Shown here piece by piece: positions 33,510 to 43,797 of a stretch of 48,774 nt of DNA. Under the pieces are notes generated by a model. It did no database searches. It was not told the origin of the DNA and saw only the letters and a list, made by a program, of their open reading frames with translations. Where the stretch lies: NCBI RefSeq assembly GCF_001418575.1, contig NZ_LIQR01000366.1:1-48774 (forward strand), given 5' to 3'. The first letter of the stretch is position 1. Each line of letters opens with the position of its first letter. This stretch comes from Peterkaempfera griseoplana. GTDB lineage: Bacteria > Actinomycetota > Actinomycetes > Streptomycetales > Streptomycetaceae. The translations under genes and the position numbers were made by a program.

Positions 33510-33641
33510 TGCGAGTGGGCCGGGCGCGGAACGGGATCCGGTCCCGGCATCCGGCCCGACTCCGGGATGTCGCCGGCCAGGCCGGACTCAGCCCGGAGCC
33601 GTCCACCGCACCGCGGGAGAACCGTTCGGGTCGTCAGTGAC
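33510..33641 (+). pseudogene. Possible remnant of a LacI-type DNA-binding domain
   Basis: From ATG 33510 a 43-residue frame contains RLRDVAGQAGLSPEP and, after a garbled stretch, RENRS, which resembles a LacI helix-turn-helix (usually LRDVAxxAGVSPxTVSRVLxxxxxVS). No sensor domain follows in any frame. Resemblance over about 30 residues only, so this may be chance. Confidence 0.2.
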
Positions 33642-33828
33642 CGTGAGCAGGAAACTGACCATACGTCAGCACCCGGACGGCGCCGCTGCCGCCGTCGTCG
33701 AGGCGGTCGTCCGTGGACCGGACGGACCGTCCCGACGGCGTCACACCGGGTCGCGGCCGCGTCGGGAGCGGCCGCGGCCCACTGCGGTACGGACGACCCC
33801 CGTCCCGCCCGGGCTGCGCTGCGGCGGA

Positions 33829-34320
33829 TCAGCCGCCCAGCAGGAGTTTCTCCAGGGCCGCCCTGGCCCGTGCGTCGGAGCGGGCGCGGACCGCCACCGC
33901 GGCGGCCAACTCCTGTGCCCAGGTGTCCAGCGGCACCGGTTTGCGGGAGAGGACGACGCCGCGCACCACCGTGGCCACCTCGCCCGCGGGGCGCCCCTGC
34001 GCGAGGGTGAGGATCAGCCTCCGGTCGTCCAGCGAGACCTCGACCTTCTCGATCCTGCCCTCCCGGCCGGCCAGCCGGTCGCCCATGCTGCGGCGGCGCT
34101 CCAGCGCGACCGACCCCGGCGGCAGCGCCTCGGCCAGCGAGCCGGTGAGCACCTGGGCGTACATCTCCAGGTCCGCGGCGTCCCGGCGCAGCGTCGCCGC
34201 CAGCATGTCGATCGAGCCGGCCCAGCTGTCCGGCTCTCCGCCGCCGGCGAGCGGTGCGGGCAGTCCGTCCGGGCCCTCCTGCTGCCCCGCTGCGTCCGGC
34301 GACGGCTCACGGTCACTCAT
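33829..34320 (-). CDS. Conserved hypothetical protein of the YbjQ-domain operon
   Basis: A 163-residue soluble protein that I cannot assign to a named family. The visible pattern is an acidic, Gly/Pro-rich N terminus (1-35), a helix with SIDMLAATLRRDAADLEMYAQVLTGSLAEALP, a beta-rich middle (SVALERRRSMGDRLAGREGRIEKVEVSLDDRRLILTL) and a helical end VPLDTWAQELAAAVAVRARSDARARAALEKLLLGG. ATG 34320 has AGGGAG upstream. It is the last gene of a minus-strand set with two YbjQ-like proteins, gaps 69 and 94 bp, so a common role is likely. Confidence 0.85.
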   Translation of the reverse strand: MSDREPSPDAAGQQEGPDGLPAPLAGGGEPDSWAGSIDMLAATLRRDAADLEMYAQVLTGSLAEALPPGSVALERRRSMGDRLAGREGRIEKVEVSLDDRRLILTLAQGRPAGEVATVVRGVVLSRKPVPLDTWAQELAAAVAVRARSDARARAALEKLLLGG

Positions 34321-34389
34321 GGCGCTCCCTGCGCTGACTTGCTCGTTCTGGCCCGGCCGCGGGTGCGGCCGGCGGTCGTCACCAGCTTT

Positions 34390-35220
34390 TCAGCCGTCCA
34401 GGCTGAGCACCATGGTGGGGCGTTCGATCTCGTGGTCCTCGCGGAGCGGCCGCACGGCCGTGCCGATCGAGAAGAACTCGGTGGTGTGGCCGCCCCAGCG
34501 GTGGTTGTGGGCGTTCAGCTGCACACCCACGATGCCTTCGGCGTCCAGTTGCTCGGCCTCGGCCTGCATCCTGGCCATGGCCAGTTCCCTGGCGTCGTAG
34601 AGCGCCTGGGTGAACTGCTCGATCTCCACGTTCTTGCCGAAGTTGGAGAACACCGCGCCCATCCGCTGGTGGGCGATGTGGTAGACGCAGGTGCCCATGA
34701 CCATGCCGAGCGGGGCATAGCCGGCCCGGATGAGCGTCCAGAAGTCCTGACCGGAGAGGTCGGAGGTGAAGGGCAGGCCCTTGTTGTTGCGCCAGCCGGT
34801 GCCCCCGGGGGCCGGCTGGTCGGCCTTCACGGCGGTGCCGATCGCGATGAACTCCGCGATGTCGTTGCCGAACTCGCGGGCCTCCACGCTGAGCCGCACA
34901 CCCACGATGCCGTCGGCTCCCAGCTGGGCCGCCTCCGCCTCCATCCGGGTCATCGCAAGCTCGCGGGCGTGGTACATGGCCTGGCTGAGCGTCTCCAGCT
35001 CCTGGTTCTTGCCCCAGCGGCCGATCTGGATGCCGACGTGGTAGATGGAGCTGCCCAGTACCAGGCCGATGGGCTTGAACCCCGCCTCCCGGACGAGCAG
35101 GAACTCATTGACCGAGAGGTCGCTGGTGAAGATCGAACCGGGTTTGCCCGGCTCCAGCTCCGCCAGCCGCCGCATGGCATCGGCGGGAATCCCCTGGGTG
35201 TTCGGGTCGGTACTGGTCAT
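34390..35220 (-). CDS. Protein with two YbjQ (heavy-metal-binding, DUF74) domains
   Basis: A 276-residue soluble protein with two similar halves. Each half has an FTSDLS or SDLSGQDF entry, G(L/M)V(L/M)G(S/T)(S/C)(I/V)YH(V/I), a helix ending in ARELAM(T/A)RM(E/Q)AEA, then (A/E)GIVGV(R/Q)L and a terminal (E)F(I/F)(A/S)IGTAV. Single YbjQ proteins form pentameric rings, and the domain is called heavy-metal-binding from structure rather than proven function. Two fused copies would form a different assembly. ATG 35220 has GGGGAG upstream. Middle gene of a three-gene operon. Confidence 0.9.
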   Translation of the reverse strand: MTSTDPNTQGIPADAMRRLAELEPGKPGSIFTSDLSVNEFLLVREAGFKPIGLVLGSSIYHVGIQIGRWGKNQELETLSQAMYHARELAMTRMEAEAAQLGADGIVGVRLSVEAREFGNDIAEFIAIGTAVKADQPAPGGTGWRNNKGLPFTSDLSGQDFWTLIRAGYAPLGMVMGTCVYHIAHQRMGAVFSNFGKNVEIEQFTQALYDARELAMARMQAEAEQLDAEGIVGVQLNAHNHRWGGHTTEFFSIGTAVRPLREDHEIERPTMVLSLDG

Positions 35221-35314
35221 CTCGCTCCCCTGGTCACCGGCATCTGCTCACCGCTCACTGGCTCTCCTGCCGCCGTCTCCGGCGGGCCGCCGCTTCCGCA
35301 CACCCCGGTGGAGG

Positions 35315-36346
35315 TCATCCCTGACCGGCCTCCTCCTGGAGCTCCCTGAGCAGGCGGCGGTACTCGGCGGGGTCCCCGTAGGGGGTGGACGCGACCGCGT
35401 CCAGCCTGGCGCGCAGCCGCTCCCCCCGGCGTCCCAGCGGCAGCACGGTCAGTGTCCGCTGCGGTGGGGCACCTGTCCGGAACCGGGCGATCGCCGTCCC
35501 CACCATGGTCGCCTCGACCAGGTGGTCCTCCTGGTCGGAGCCTCCTCCCGAGTTCGCCCGGATGCAGGGCTCCCGCCAGACCCGCATACCGCCGGAGGCG
35601 AGGACGACGCCGTCGCCGCCCCGGCCGAGCCCCTGGACGTGCAGCTGGTGCCGGGCGTCCGAGCGGACCTCGTGGACCAGTTCGCTCCATCCGGTGACCT
35701 CGGCGTTGCGGAAGGAGAAGGAGTTGGACAGCGACCGGGTCGTGAAGTCGTCGTGGCGCACCCCGACGGACATCCCCACCAGCAGCTCCACGGGCACCCA
35801 GCCCGCAGCCACCAGTTTGGCGAACCCCTGGCCGTCCAGATGGCAGGTGAACGGCTGCCGTGGCCGCACCTCGCCGCGCGCCCGTACCGCGGTGCCGATG
35901 ACCTTGAACTCCAGGCAGTTCGGCTGCGCCGGGAACGGGGCCATGGTGAGCTGCGCCGCCACCACCCCGTCGCCGCCCAGCGCCGCGCACTCGGCGGTCA
36001 TCCGGCCGAGCGCGGTGCGGCGCGCCTGGTCGAAGACCTGGACCAGCCCGGCCGAGGGGGCGCCGCGGCCGGACAGGGCGACGGGGGCGTGGGACTTGGC
36101 GAAGGCGAAGCCGGCACCCTGGTAGAGGCAGTCGTGGTAGCCCCAGTACCGGCCGCTGCGGCCGATGTGGTGGACGGTCGAGCCCATCACCTGACCCACC
36201 GGTTCGAAGCCCACCGAGCGGAGCGCGGCGAACTCACCGGTCGACAGCGCCGACGACCAGGTCCCGCTGCCGCGGACCTCGGCCATCCGCTCCGCGGCCG
36301 CCGGCGGCAGTCCGCCCCCGTCCCATGGCACCGACATGTCTCGCAT
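35315..36346 (-). CDS. Larger protein with two divergent YbjQ-like domains
   Basis: A 343-residue soluble protein. The first half keeps the pattern (WSSALSTGEFAALRSVGFEPVGQVMGSTVHHIGRSG, then QARRTALGRMTAECAALGGDGVVAAQL and FKVIGTAV). The second half repeats it more loosely (PFTCHLDGQGFAKLVAAGWVPVELLVGMSVGVRH, GDGVVLASGGMRVW, EATMVGTAIARF). An Arg-rich helical tail (about 290-343) ends it. ATG 36346 follows GGAGG by three bases; ATG 36337, three codons later, is possible. It is the first gene of the operon with 34390 and 33829. Confidence 0.85.
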   Translation of the reverse strand: MRDMSVPWDGGGLPPAAAERMAEVRGSGTWSSALSTGEFAALRSVGFEPVGQVMGSTVHHIGRSGRYWGYHDCLYQGAGFAFAKSHAPVALSGRGAPSAGLVQVFDQARRTALGRMTAECAALGGDGVVAAQLTMAPFPAQPNCLEFKVIGTAVRARGEVRPRQPFTCHLDGQGFAKLVAAGWVPVELLVGMSVGVRHDDFTTRSLSNSFSFRNAEVTGWSELVHEVRSDARHQLHVQGLGRGGDGVVLASGGMRVWREPCIRANSGGGSDQEDHLVEATMVGTAIARFRTGAPPQRTLTVLPLGRRGERLRARLDAVASTPYGDPAEYRRLLRELQEEAGQG

Positions 36347-36463
36347 CCGCCTCCGGTCCCCCTCGACTGCGCGGCCTCCGCACTCGCGGGGCCGGTCACC
36401 GCAACGGTACGCGCCCGGCACGGCCGTTCACCGCGCCCGGGCCCAACTGATCCACCAGCAGGT

Positions 36464-37204
36464 TCAGGCAAGGACCAGAAGGTCCATCCAACTGGTCGCG
36501 GCGGCGTCCGGATCGGCGGCCGCGGCTGCCCTGAGGCGGGCCATGCCCTCCTCGAACTCGGCGTCGGGCAGCGCCCGGAGCTTTGAGTCGGTGTCACGGC
36601 GCAGCGAGGCGGCGAAGGCCGCCAGGGTGGGTGCGCTCCGCTGTGGCAGTGAGCGCAGCGACACCCTGGTGAAGCCCGCCGTCGCGAAGTCCTGGCAGAC
36701 CTGCTCGACGGTGGGGTAGCTGTCGACGATCCGCGCCGTCCCGGGGAAGAAGCGCACCCTCAGGTCGCGGTCGCAGCGGCCGGGGAAGGCGTTGCGGATG
36801 AGGACCGGCGCCCCCGGTCCGAGCGCACGGCGCAGTTCGCGGGCGGCGGCCCCGATGTCGCCGATGTGGTGCAGGACCGAGCCCAGCCAGGCGGCGTCGG
36901 CGCAGCCGTCGGGCACCGGCAGCGCGTCGGCGCGCCCGTCGAGCGCCTCGATGCCGTCGGCCGCGGGGATCAGCGCCCGCATCGCCTCGGCCGGTTCGAC
37001 CGCGAGCACCCGGACGCCGAACCAGTCCCGGAACGCGGCGGCGAACCCGCCCGTCCCGGCGCCCACGTCGAGGACGGTCGCCCCGGGCGCGAAGGCGGGC
37101 ACCTCGGCCAACGCCGCACGCCACGCCTCAAGACCGTCGCGCGGTATCTCACGGGCCGCCCGGTAGTCCTCGGCGGCCCGGCGGTCATCGCTGGTGGGGG
37201 GCAT
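36464..37204 (-). CDS. Class I SAM-dependent methyltransferase
   Basis: A 246-residue soluble protein. SAM motif I is ATVLDVGAGTGGFAAAF, followed by VLAVEPAEAM, DGRADALPVPDGCADAAWLGSVLHHIGDI and LRRALGPGAPVLIRN. Substrate unknown; it resembles the ubiquinone/menaquinone-type (UbiE-like) group. ATG 37204 has AGGAGA upstream. It reads toward the YbjQ operon with about 117 bp between, so read-through is possible. Confidence 0.9.
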   Translation of the reverse strand: MPPTSDDRRAAEDYRAAREIPRDGLEAWRAALAEVPAFAPGATVLDVGAGTGGFAAAFRDWFGVRVLAVEPAEAMRALIPAADGIEALDGRADALPVPDGCADAAWLGSVLHHIGDIGAAARELRRALGPGAPVLIRNAFPGRCDRDLRVRFFPGTARIVDSYPTVEQVCQDFATAGFTRVSLRSLPQRSAPTLAAFAASLRRDTDSKLRALPDAEFEEGMARLRAAAAADPDAAATSWMDLLVLA

Positions 37205-37426
37205 CTTCTCCTGCCTCTTCCTGCTTCCCGTACCGTTCCGTTGCCGGCCGGGCCGGTCCGCCGGCCGGGGCCGCGGGTGATCACGGCGGCATGGTGCCAC
37301 ATCCCCGTCCGCCGGGGCGTGGTGGTCCGTCAGTCGGCCACCCCTCGGCGCTCGGTGGCTCCCCGTCCCCGGGTACGGCGGCTCCGCCGCACCCCGCCGA
37401 GGGCCGCACCGGCCCCGTCGGGCCCG

Positions 37427-38440
37427 TCAGACGGCGGCCGGGCGGGTCCGGAGCCAGTAGGACCGGGCTGCGAGGAGCAGTGCGACGCCGTAGACGGCGA
37501 AGGCGCCGATCCCGATCCAGCTGACCAGCAGGGTGTCCGACTCCGTGGGGAAGTCACCGCGGGGGACGGTCAGCACGCCGGCGGAGCCGAGGGCGAGGTA
37601 GCCGGCGCCGATCACTCCGTAGGGTGCGAGGGTGGCGGCGCCGACCAGCGCGGGAGCGAGGGGAAGCCAGCGCGGCACCCGCCTGCCGTGCAGGACGGGG
37701 GTCCACCGCGGGAAGGTCAGGCCCCACGGGCGGGTGAGCCCGAAGAGCAGCAGCACGCCCAGCACCGCGAGCAGCGCGGTGGCGTCCAGCCCCTTGGACT
37801 CCAGGGTGAGCCACAGTCCGGAGGCCCCGTTGCGCCGGGAGATCGCGAGCACCTGCGCGCCGTCGAGCCCGGCGAAGGTGCCGCCGAGCGCCCAGGTCGC
37901 CTTCATCGCCGCATAGGGGACGAAGGCCGCCGTTCCCAGGTAGGCGGCCAGCCGGATGCGGCGGGGGGCCACGGAGGATCCCCGGTCGGCAGTCGGGCCG
38001 CGGGAGGCGCCGGAACGGGACGCGGCACCGAGCACGACCACCCCCAGCATCCCGAGGGCATGGTTGACGGCGGCCACCGCACTGTCGACGCGCTGGCTGA
38101 CGGCCAGTGTGATCATGTCCATCAGCAGGCCGAACGCGGAGACTGCGGAGAGGGCGCAGGCCGTCCGGAGCAGCAGCCGCGTCCCCGGCCGGGCTCCCTT
38201 CCAGGCCTCGGCCGCGACGGTGGCCGCCGCGCATGAGGCCACGGCCACGACCAGCCAGTCCAGGCCGACGGGTCCGGGCTCGGTGGCCCGGTAGAGGAGT
38301 GGCACCCCGGTGAGCGCGCAGACGAGCGCGAATCCGCCGTGCAGCAACGCCCAGCCTGCCACGGCTTGCCGGGTCCGGCCCGGCGGCGGTTGCCACCGGG
38401 TCCGCGGGGACGTGCCCCGTCCCTGTGCGATGTCGTGCAT
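37427..38440 (-). CDS. Polytopic membrane protein of unknown function
   Basis: A 337-residue protein with about eight hydrophobic segments: AGWALLHGGFALVCALTGV, LDWLVVAVASCAAATVAA, TACALSAVSAFGLLMDMI, AAVNHALGMLGVVVLGAA, LAAYLGTAAFVPYAAMKATWAL, ATALLAVLGVLLLFGLT, LAPALVGAATLAPYGVIG and IGIGAFAVYGVALLLAA. No transporter or enzyme motif is seen. ATG 38440 lacks a ribosome site, so it may be leaderless. Single gene. Confidence 0.85.
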   Translation of the reverse strand: MHDIAQGRGTSPRTRWQPPPGRTRQAVAGWALLHGGFALVCALTGVPLLYRATEPGPVGLDWLVVAVASCAAATVAAEAWKGARPGTRLLLRTACALSAVSAFGLLMDMITLAVSQRVDSAVAAVNHALGMLGVVVLGAASRSGASRGPTADRGSSVAPRRIRLAAYLGTAAFVPYAAMKATWALGGTFAGLDGAQVLAISRRNGASGLWLTLESKGLDATALLAVLGVLLLFGLTRPWGLTFPRWTPVLHGRRVPRWLPLAPALVGAATLAPYGVIGAGYLALGSAGVLTVPRGDFPTESDTLLVSWIGIGAFAVYGVALLLAARSYWLRTRPAAV

Positions 38441-39167
38441 ACGGCCAATCTGGCAGTCGTCCCGGTACGCGGCATCCGCCACCGGGCCGAGCTGTGATGC
38501 CCCTGCCGCATGAGGGTCGCCGTACGGTCTCCGCCTTGCGGATGAGACGCTCGCGGCTCCCAAGCCGTATCCGACGAACCGTCAGACTTATGGTCACACA
38601 ACACCTTTGGTGGCTGAGGCACGTATATGCGCACCTGACCGTCCGCTCGACGTGCCGTCGCCGGACGGATCTCCGGAACCCCTCAACCCTGCGACGACGG
38701 GCCCGACTTGGCCCTCCTCACGACGCCCCGGCGCGGGCCCGGGCGGGCGGTGAGCCGCCTCCCGCCGTACGGGCGGCCCACACGTCCGGGCGACCTCGGC
38801 GTCGCGGCGCATACCGCGACTCGCCGGGCGGACGGAGAAGTTGCCGCCCCTCGGCGACGGGTGCTCCCATGGAGGGGAGCAGTGGGCCTCCCCCGGGCCC
38901 GGTCCCCGGCCACCGGCCGGGGACCGGGAGGGACCTGCTGCACGCGGCCGAAGTCCCCCGCAGGTCCAGCCGGACCGGGCCCGGCTCCCCTGGACGGCCG
39001 GTCCGGTGCGGGCTGCCCGACCCCATGCCCGCATCCGGCTCCCTCGCCCGGGAGAAGGCACCGGCGTGTCGTGGAACCGCATCCTCCTGGCAGCGGTCCC
39101 TTCAGATCAGGGACGTAGTGGGACACAAACGCCCTCCAGTACATCGAACCGACCTTGGGGGAATGTC
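38441..39167. other. Intergenic stretch without a credible gene
   Basis: About 730 bases between divergent genes. Open frames exist but are Arg/Pro/Gly-rich shadows without ribosome sites. A moderately AT-rich part near 38585-38635 may hold promoters. Nothing else stands out. Confidence 0.5.
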
Positions 39168-40241
39168 ATGACTTCCGCTGACCAGAAGCAGGCGGTGCGG
39201 CGCGTGGCCGCGGGCTCCGCACTGGCCCTGTCCGCAGCACTCACCCTGGTGGGTGGATCGGCTGCGGCAGCGCCCGTCACCCCGGCCCCGCCGAGGGCGC
39301 ACACCGGCTCCGCCCCCGCGTGCGGCGCGGCGGCGCACCCCGTACGTCGTGCCGCCGCCACCACGGGACCCGCCGACGGACGGGCGCAGGCCCCGGCCGG
39401 GAACGCGGCGCAGCAGATCTCCTACCGGATGCCCGCCCAGGCCCCGATCGGCCTCTGGACCACCTCGGCGGTGACGCTGCGCGCTCCCGTCTCCAAGGGC
39501 ACTGTGCACCTCGATGTGACGACCACCGGATTCAGCACCGACTCACTGGCTCTCCAGCGCTATGTGCCCTCCAGCCGCAGCTGGGTCGATCTGGCCGTCC
39601 GCTCCGACGGGGGCGGTCTTCCGGCGCATGCCGACTTCAGCTTCCCGGTGACCGCCGCAGCAAGTGCGGCCCATCCCTACACCGTCGCTCTGCGGCTCCA
39701 GGACCTGGACCGTCCCGGCACACTGAAGGTCGCCGCCTCGGTGGCCGACGGCCGAGGCCACACCTATCGCGCACCGGTCCGCACCGCCGCGGCGACCCGT
39801 CCGGCGGTCTCGGTGGCCGGCTGGCGGCGGGGCGCCACACTGCTGCGCGGCGGTGCGCCCACCGCGTTCACGGTCACGGTGCACAACACCACCGACCGGG
39901 CGTATCCGGGGCTGACCGGCGTCTTCAACGCCTACGGCCAGAACCGGAACGTACTGCGGCCCGCAGACCTGGTGCTCCAGCAGTACCGGGCGGGCCACGG
40001 CTGGAAGCGGATCGCGCTCACCCCCGACGGGTGCGACCCCGGCATGTTCGCGGTGCTGGCCGAACCCGCTGAAGGTCCGCTGGCCCCCGGCGCCACGGCC
40101 GTGTACCGGCTGCGGCTGGCCGTCGCCGCCGGCGCGCCCGGCGATGTGACCCACGCCGACGCGGGGCTCTCGGTGGGTACCGGAGACATGGCGTCCTTCT
40201 TCTCGCAGGACCTGTCGTTCGCCATCGGGAACCGCCGGTAG
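39168..40241 (+). CDS. Secreted protein of unknown function
   Basis: A 357-residue exported protein. ATG 39168 has GGGGGA upstream. The signal peptide spans about 1-35 (AVRRVAAGSALALSAALTLVGGSAAAAP). A low-complexity Ala/Pro/Gly segment follows to about 80, then two beta-rich domains: about 85-210 (LWTTSAVTLRAPVSKGTVHLDVTTTGFS...LQRYVPSSRSWVDL) and about 225-357 (FTVTVHNTTDRAYPGLTGVFNAYG...GATAVYRLRLAVAAG), which look immunoglobulin-like. No catalytic motif or sorting signal. It may bind a surface or substrate. Not recognised as a named family. Confidence 0.85.
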   Translation: MTSADQKQAVRRVAAGSALALSAALTLVGGSAAAAPVTPAPPRAHTGSAPACGAAAHPVRRAAATTGPADGRAQAPAGNAAQQISYRMPAQAPIGLWTTSAVTLRAPVSKGTVHLDVTTTGFSTDSLALQRYVPSSRSWVDLAVRSDGGGLPAHADFSFPVTAAASAAHPYTVALRLQDLDRPGTLKVAASVADGRGHTYRAPVRTAAATRPAVSVAGWRRGATLLRGGAPTAFTVTVHNTTDRAYPGLTGVFNAYGQNRNVLRPADLVLQQYRAGHGWKRIALTPDGCDPGMFAVLAEPAEGPLAPGATAVYRLRLAVAAGAPGDVTHADAGLSVGTGDMASFFSQDLSFAIGNRR

Positions 40242-40404
40242 GCGGGCCCGCGGCGGACCGTCGGCCACTGCCCGGCGGCCCGCGGCCGTGTCGCGATCGC
40301 TTCCCGGCCGTGGGCTCCGCGGAGGCTGTCACGGCGTCAGTTCCGCCAGGTGGAGCAGCAGATCGGCCTTCGGCCGAGACCCGGTCCTCGCGCCGAACGC
40401 CCGC

Positions 40405-40440
40405 CGGCCGGTGCCGCCCGGCGCCGGACGCCACCGGCCG
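40405..40440 (-). terminator. Hairpin after the HNH-like gene
   Basis: A perfect 9-bp inverted repeat (40405-40413 / 40432-40440), nine bases past the minus-strand stop at 40449. Confidence 0.6.
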
Positions 40441-40448
40441 CGCCGCCG

Positions 40449-40979
40449 TCAGCCGATGCCGGTGACGCTCAGAGCCGTGGTCCAGTTGTTCTTCATGGCG
40501 GTACGCGCGGCGGACAGGGTGATCCGGCCGTCGCAGACCGCGTTCTTGAGCTTCGTCTCGACGCCGTCCTTGGTGTGGGCGGTCTGCGTGCCCGAGTACG
40601 GCTCCGGCCACAGGTTCCCGGGGTCGCGCGGGGATCCACCGAGCTCCAGCGGGATGAAGTGGTCTTCCTCGTAGTCCGCCATGTTGGTGTCCGCGTAGCC
40701 GTAGTCGATGATGCCCTGGGCCTTGAGCGGGTTGGTGTAGGTGGTGGGCGGGCGGACGGTCGCCGTCCAGCCGGACACGCAGATCGTGGAGTTGATCGTC
40801 GACTGGGTGACGGCGGAGTTGTACACGCCCGGGGTGCACGTCGGGTCCGGCAGGGGCAGACGGGACTGCGAACAGGTCGCGGCCTGCGCGGTGCCGGCGC
40901 TCACGCCGAGGATGAGTCCGCTGGCCGCCAGGGTGAGGGCGGCGGGGACGGCGGTCGATATTCGAGCGAGGGAGCGCAT
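40449..40979 (-). CDS. Secreted protein with HNH-like nuclease motif
   Basis: A 176-residue protein. ATG 40979 has GAGG five bases upstream; a signal peptide covers about 1-33 (STAVPAALTLAASGLILGVSAGTAQA). The mature part has four cysteines (ATCSQS, PTCTPG, TICVSG, AVCDGR) and the segment YEEDHFIPLELGGSPRDPGNLWPEPY, the D-H and following N of an HNH nuclease motif. The family is common in actinomycetes; nuclease activity is inferred from the motif. It has its own terminator and palindromes upstream. Confidence 0.82.
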   Translation of the reverse strand: MRSLARISTAVPAALTLAASGLILGVSAGTAQAATCSQSRLPLPDPTCTPGVYNSAVTQSTINSTICVSGWTATVRPPTTYTNPLKAQGIIDYGYADTNMADYEEDHFIPLELGGSPRDPGNLWPEPYSGTQTAHTKDGVETKLKNAVCDGRITLSAARTAMKNNWTTALSVTGIG

Positions 40980-40994
40980 GAGAACCTCATTCAG

Positions 40995-41020
40995 GTCATG
41001 TCCATGACATATATGGACAT
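40995..41020. promoter_or_regulatory. Nested palindromes upstream of the HNH-like gene
   Basis: GTCATG-TC-CATGAC (40995-41008) overlaps a second inverted repeat with arms ATGTCCAT (40998-41005) and ATGGACAT (41013-41020). They lie 16 bases before the start at 40979, in the leader or core promoter, and are locally AT-rich. A likely repressor site. Confidence 0.5.
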
Positions 41021-41776
41021 CCGGGGCCGGAAACAGTGGTTCGAGGTCCGGCCTGCGCCACCGAGCAGGGTTCCGGCGGCGAGGACGGCGGCGCCGAGGG
41101 GATGCACGCACCGCAGAACAGGGCGTTTGCGGGCATGGCGAAGTACTCCCGTCGACAGGGGGGAGGAGCTGTGCGCGGTGCTCGACAAGGATGGGGCCAT
41201 CCCCATCTATGCGGGTAGATGTGTGCAGTGAATTCTGCATGGCCATGGCATTTCTGAACACCACCGCATCCCTCGGCGACCCCCCGCAGACCGCTGCCCC
41301 GGACCGGTGGAGAGGCACGGCCCGGGGCAGCGACGACTCGCACACGGGCGAGCGGGGATCCGGCGGAGGTCGGCGCGGGCGTCGCGGCGGCGACGGCCTG
41401 CAGGCCGCCGTCCCGCATCCGGCGGCCGCGTTCATCGAGGTGGCCGTCGACGCGCCGGTGTCGGCACATGTCGTGACGTACCGTCACACGGCGCAGGTAT
41501 GCGACTGCCCCACCCGGGTCCGCTCAGTGGCGGACAGTGAGCACAGAGCGAGGCCGCGCCCCCGAGGGCTCCGCACCGACGGGCCGGCAGGACTTACGGT
41601 GCTGCCGCCCCGGCCGGAGCGCGCCACTCAGGGCGCCCGGAATGCGGCCCACCGCGGAACGGCGTCACGCCGGACGGACAACCGGGACAGCAGGCCGGGC
41701 GGTGGGGCACCGCGCCGGGCACGGTGCCGGACCGGAACCGGGCTCGCCGGTCCGGGCCGGACGGACCCGGACGGCC
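41021..41776. other. Intergenic stretch without a credible gene
   Basis: About 750 bases. A small palindrome GTGACG-TAC-CGTCAC (41473-41487) and CATCTA-TGCGGG-TAGATG (about 41204-41221) are present. Frames on both strands lack ribosome sites and similarity. Confidence 0.45.
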
Positions 41777-43390
<1,614 letters not shown>

Positions 43391-43797
43391 ATGTGTCCTC
43401 GGGTACGGCTGCACATCAGGCCGGTGACGCCTCTCCGTACCTGTCGGCCCGGCCTTCCGATCCGCCGGTCCAGGGAGCAATTCTAGTGGCTCGGCCCGAG
43501 TGGTCGGCGGGAGTGCCGCAAGGACGCCGCCGGGCCGCCCGGCGCTCCACGCGCCGGCGCCTGCACGGCCGTGACATCCCGCGGGTGTCCCCGGTGCCGG
43601 AGGACCGCATGAAGGCGTCCGCGGCGGGCGGACGAACGTCCGGGTCCACGCGGGTCGGCGGCATGGCACCGGCGCGCCGTCCCCCGCCCCGCATGCGGAT
43701 CCCCCGCTCTCCCCGCAGACTGGTGGCGTCCGTACCGGGCCCGCCGCGTCCATGACCGGCGGTCGGCGCACACGGCCTTACCGGAGGGTGAGCTGCG
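43391..43797. other. Divergent promoter region of prfC and the peptidoglycan-binding gene
   Basis: About 400 bases with no credible gene on either strand and no clear palindrome. The signals for both divergent genes must lie here. Confidence 0.45.

Larger units (their letters stand above)
32807..33828. other. Gene-poor stretch of about 1 kb
   Basis: No frame on either strand looks like a conserved gene. It holds the AT-rich run, the 25-bp tandem repeat at 33094-33168, a promoter-like pair at 33454-33483 and a doubtful regulator remnant at 33510-33641. Confidence 0.5.

Noticed and set aside
33502-35349. 615-codon plus-strand frame across the YbjQ operon
   Set aside because: Antisense shadow; the minus-strand genes have ribosome sites, domain repeats and conserved motifs.
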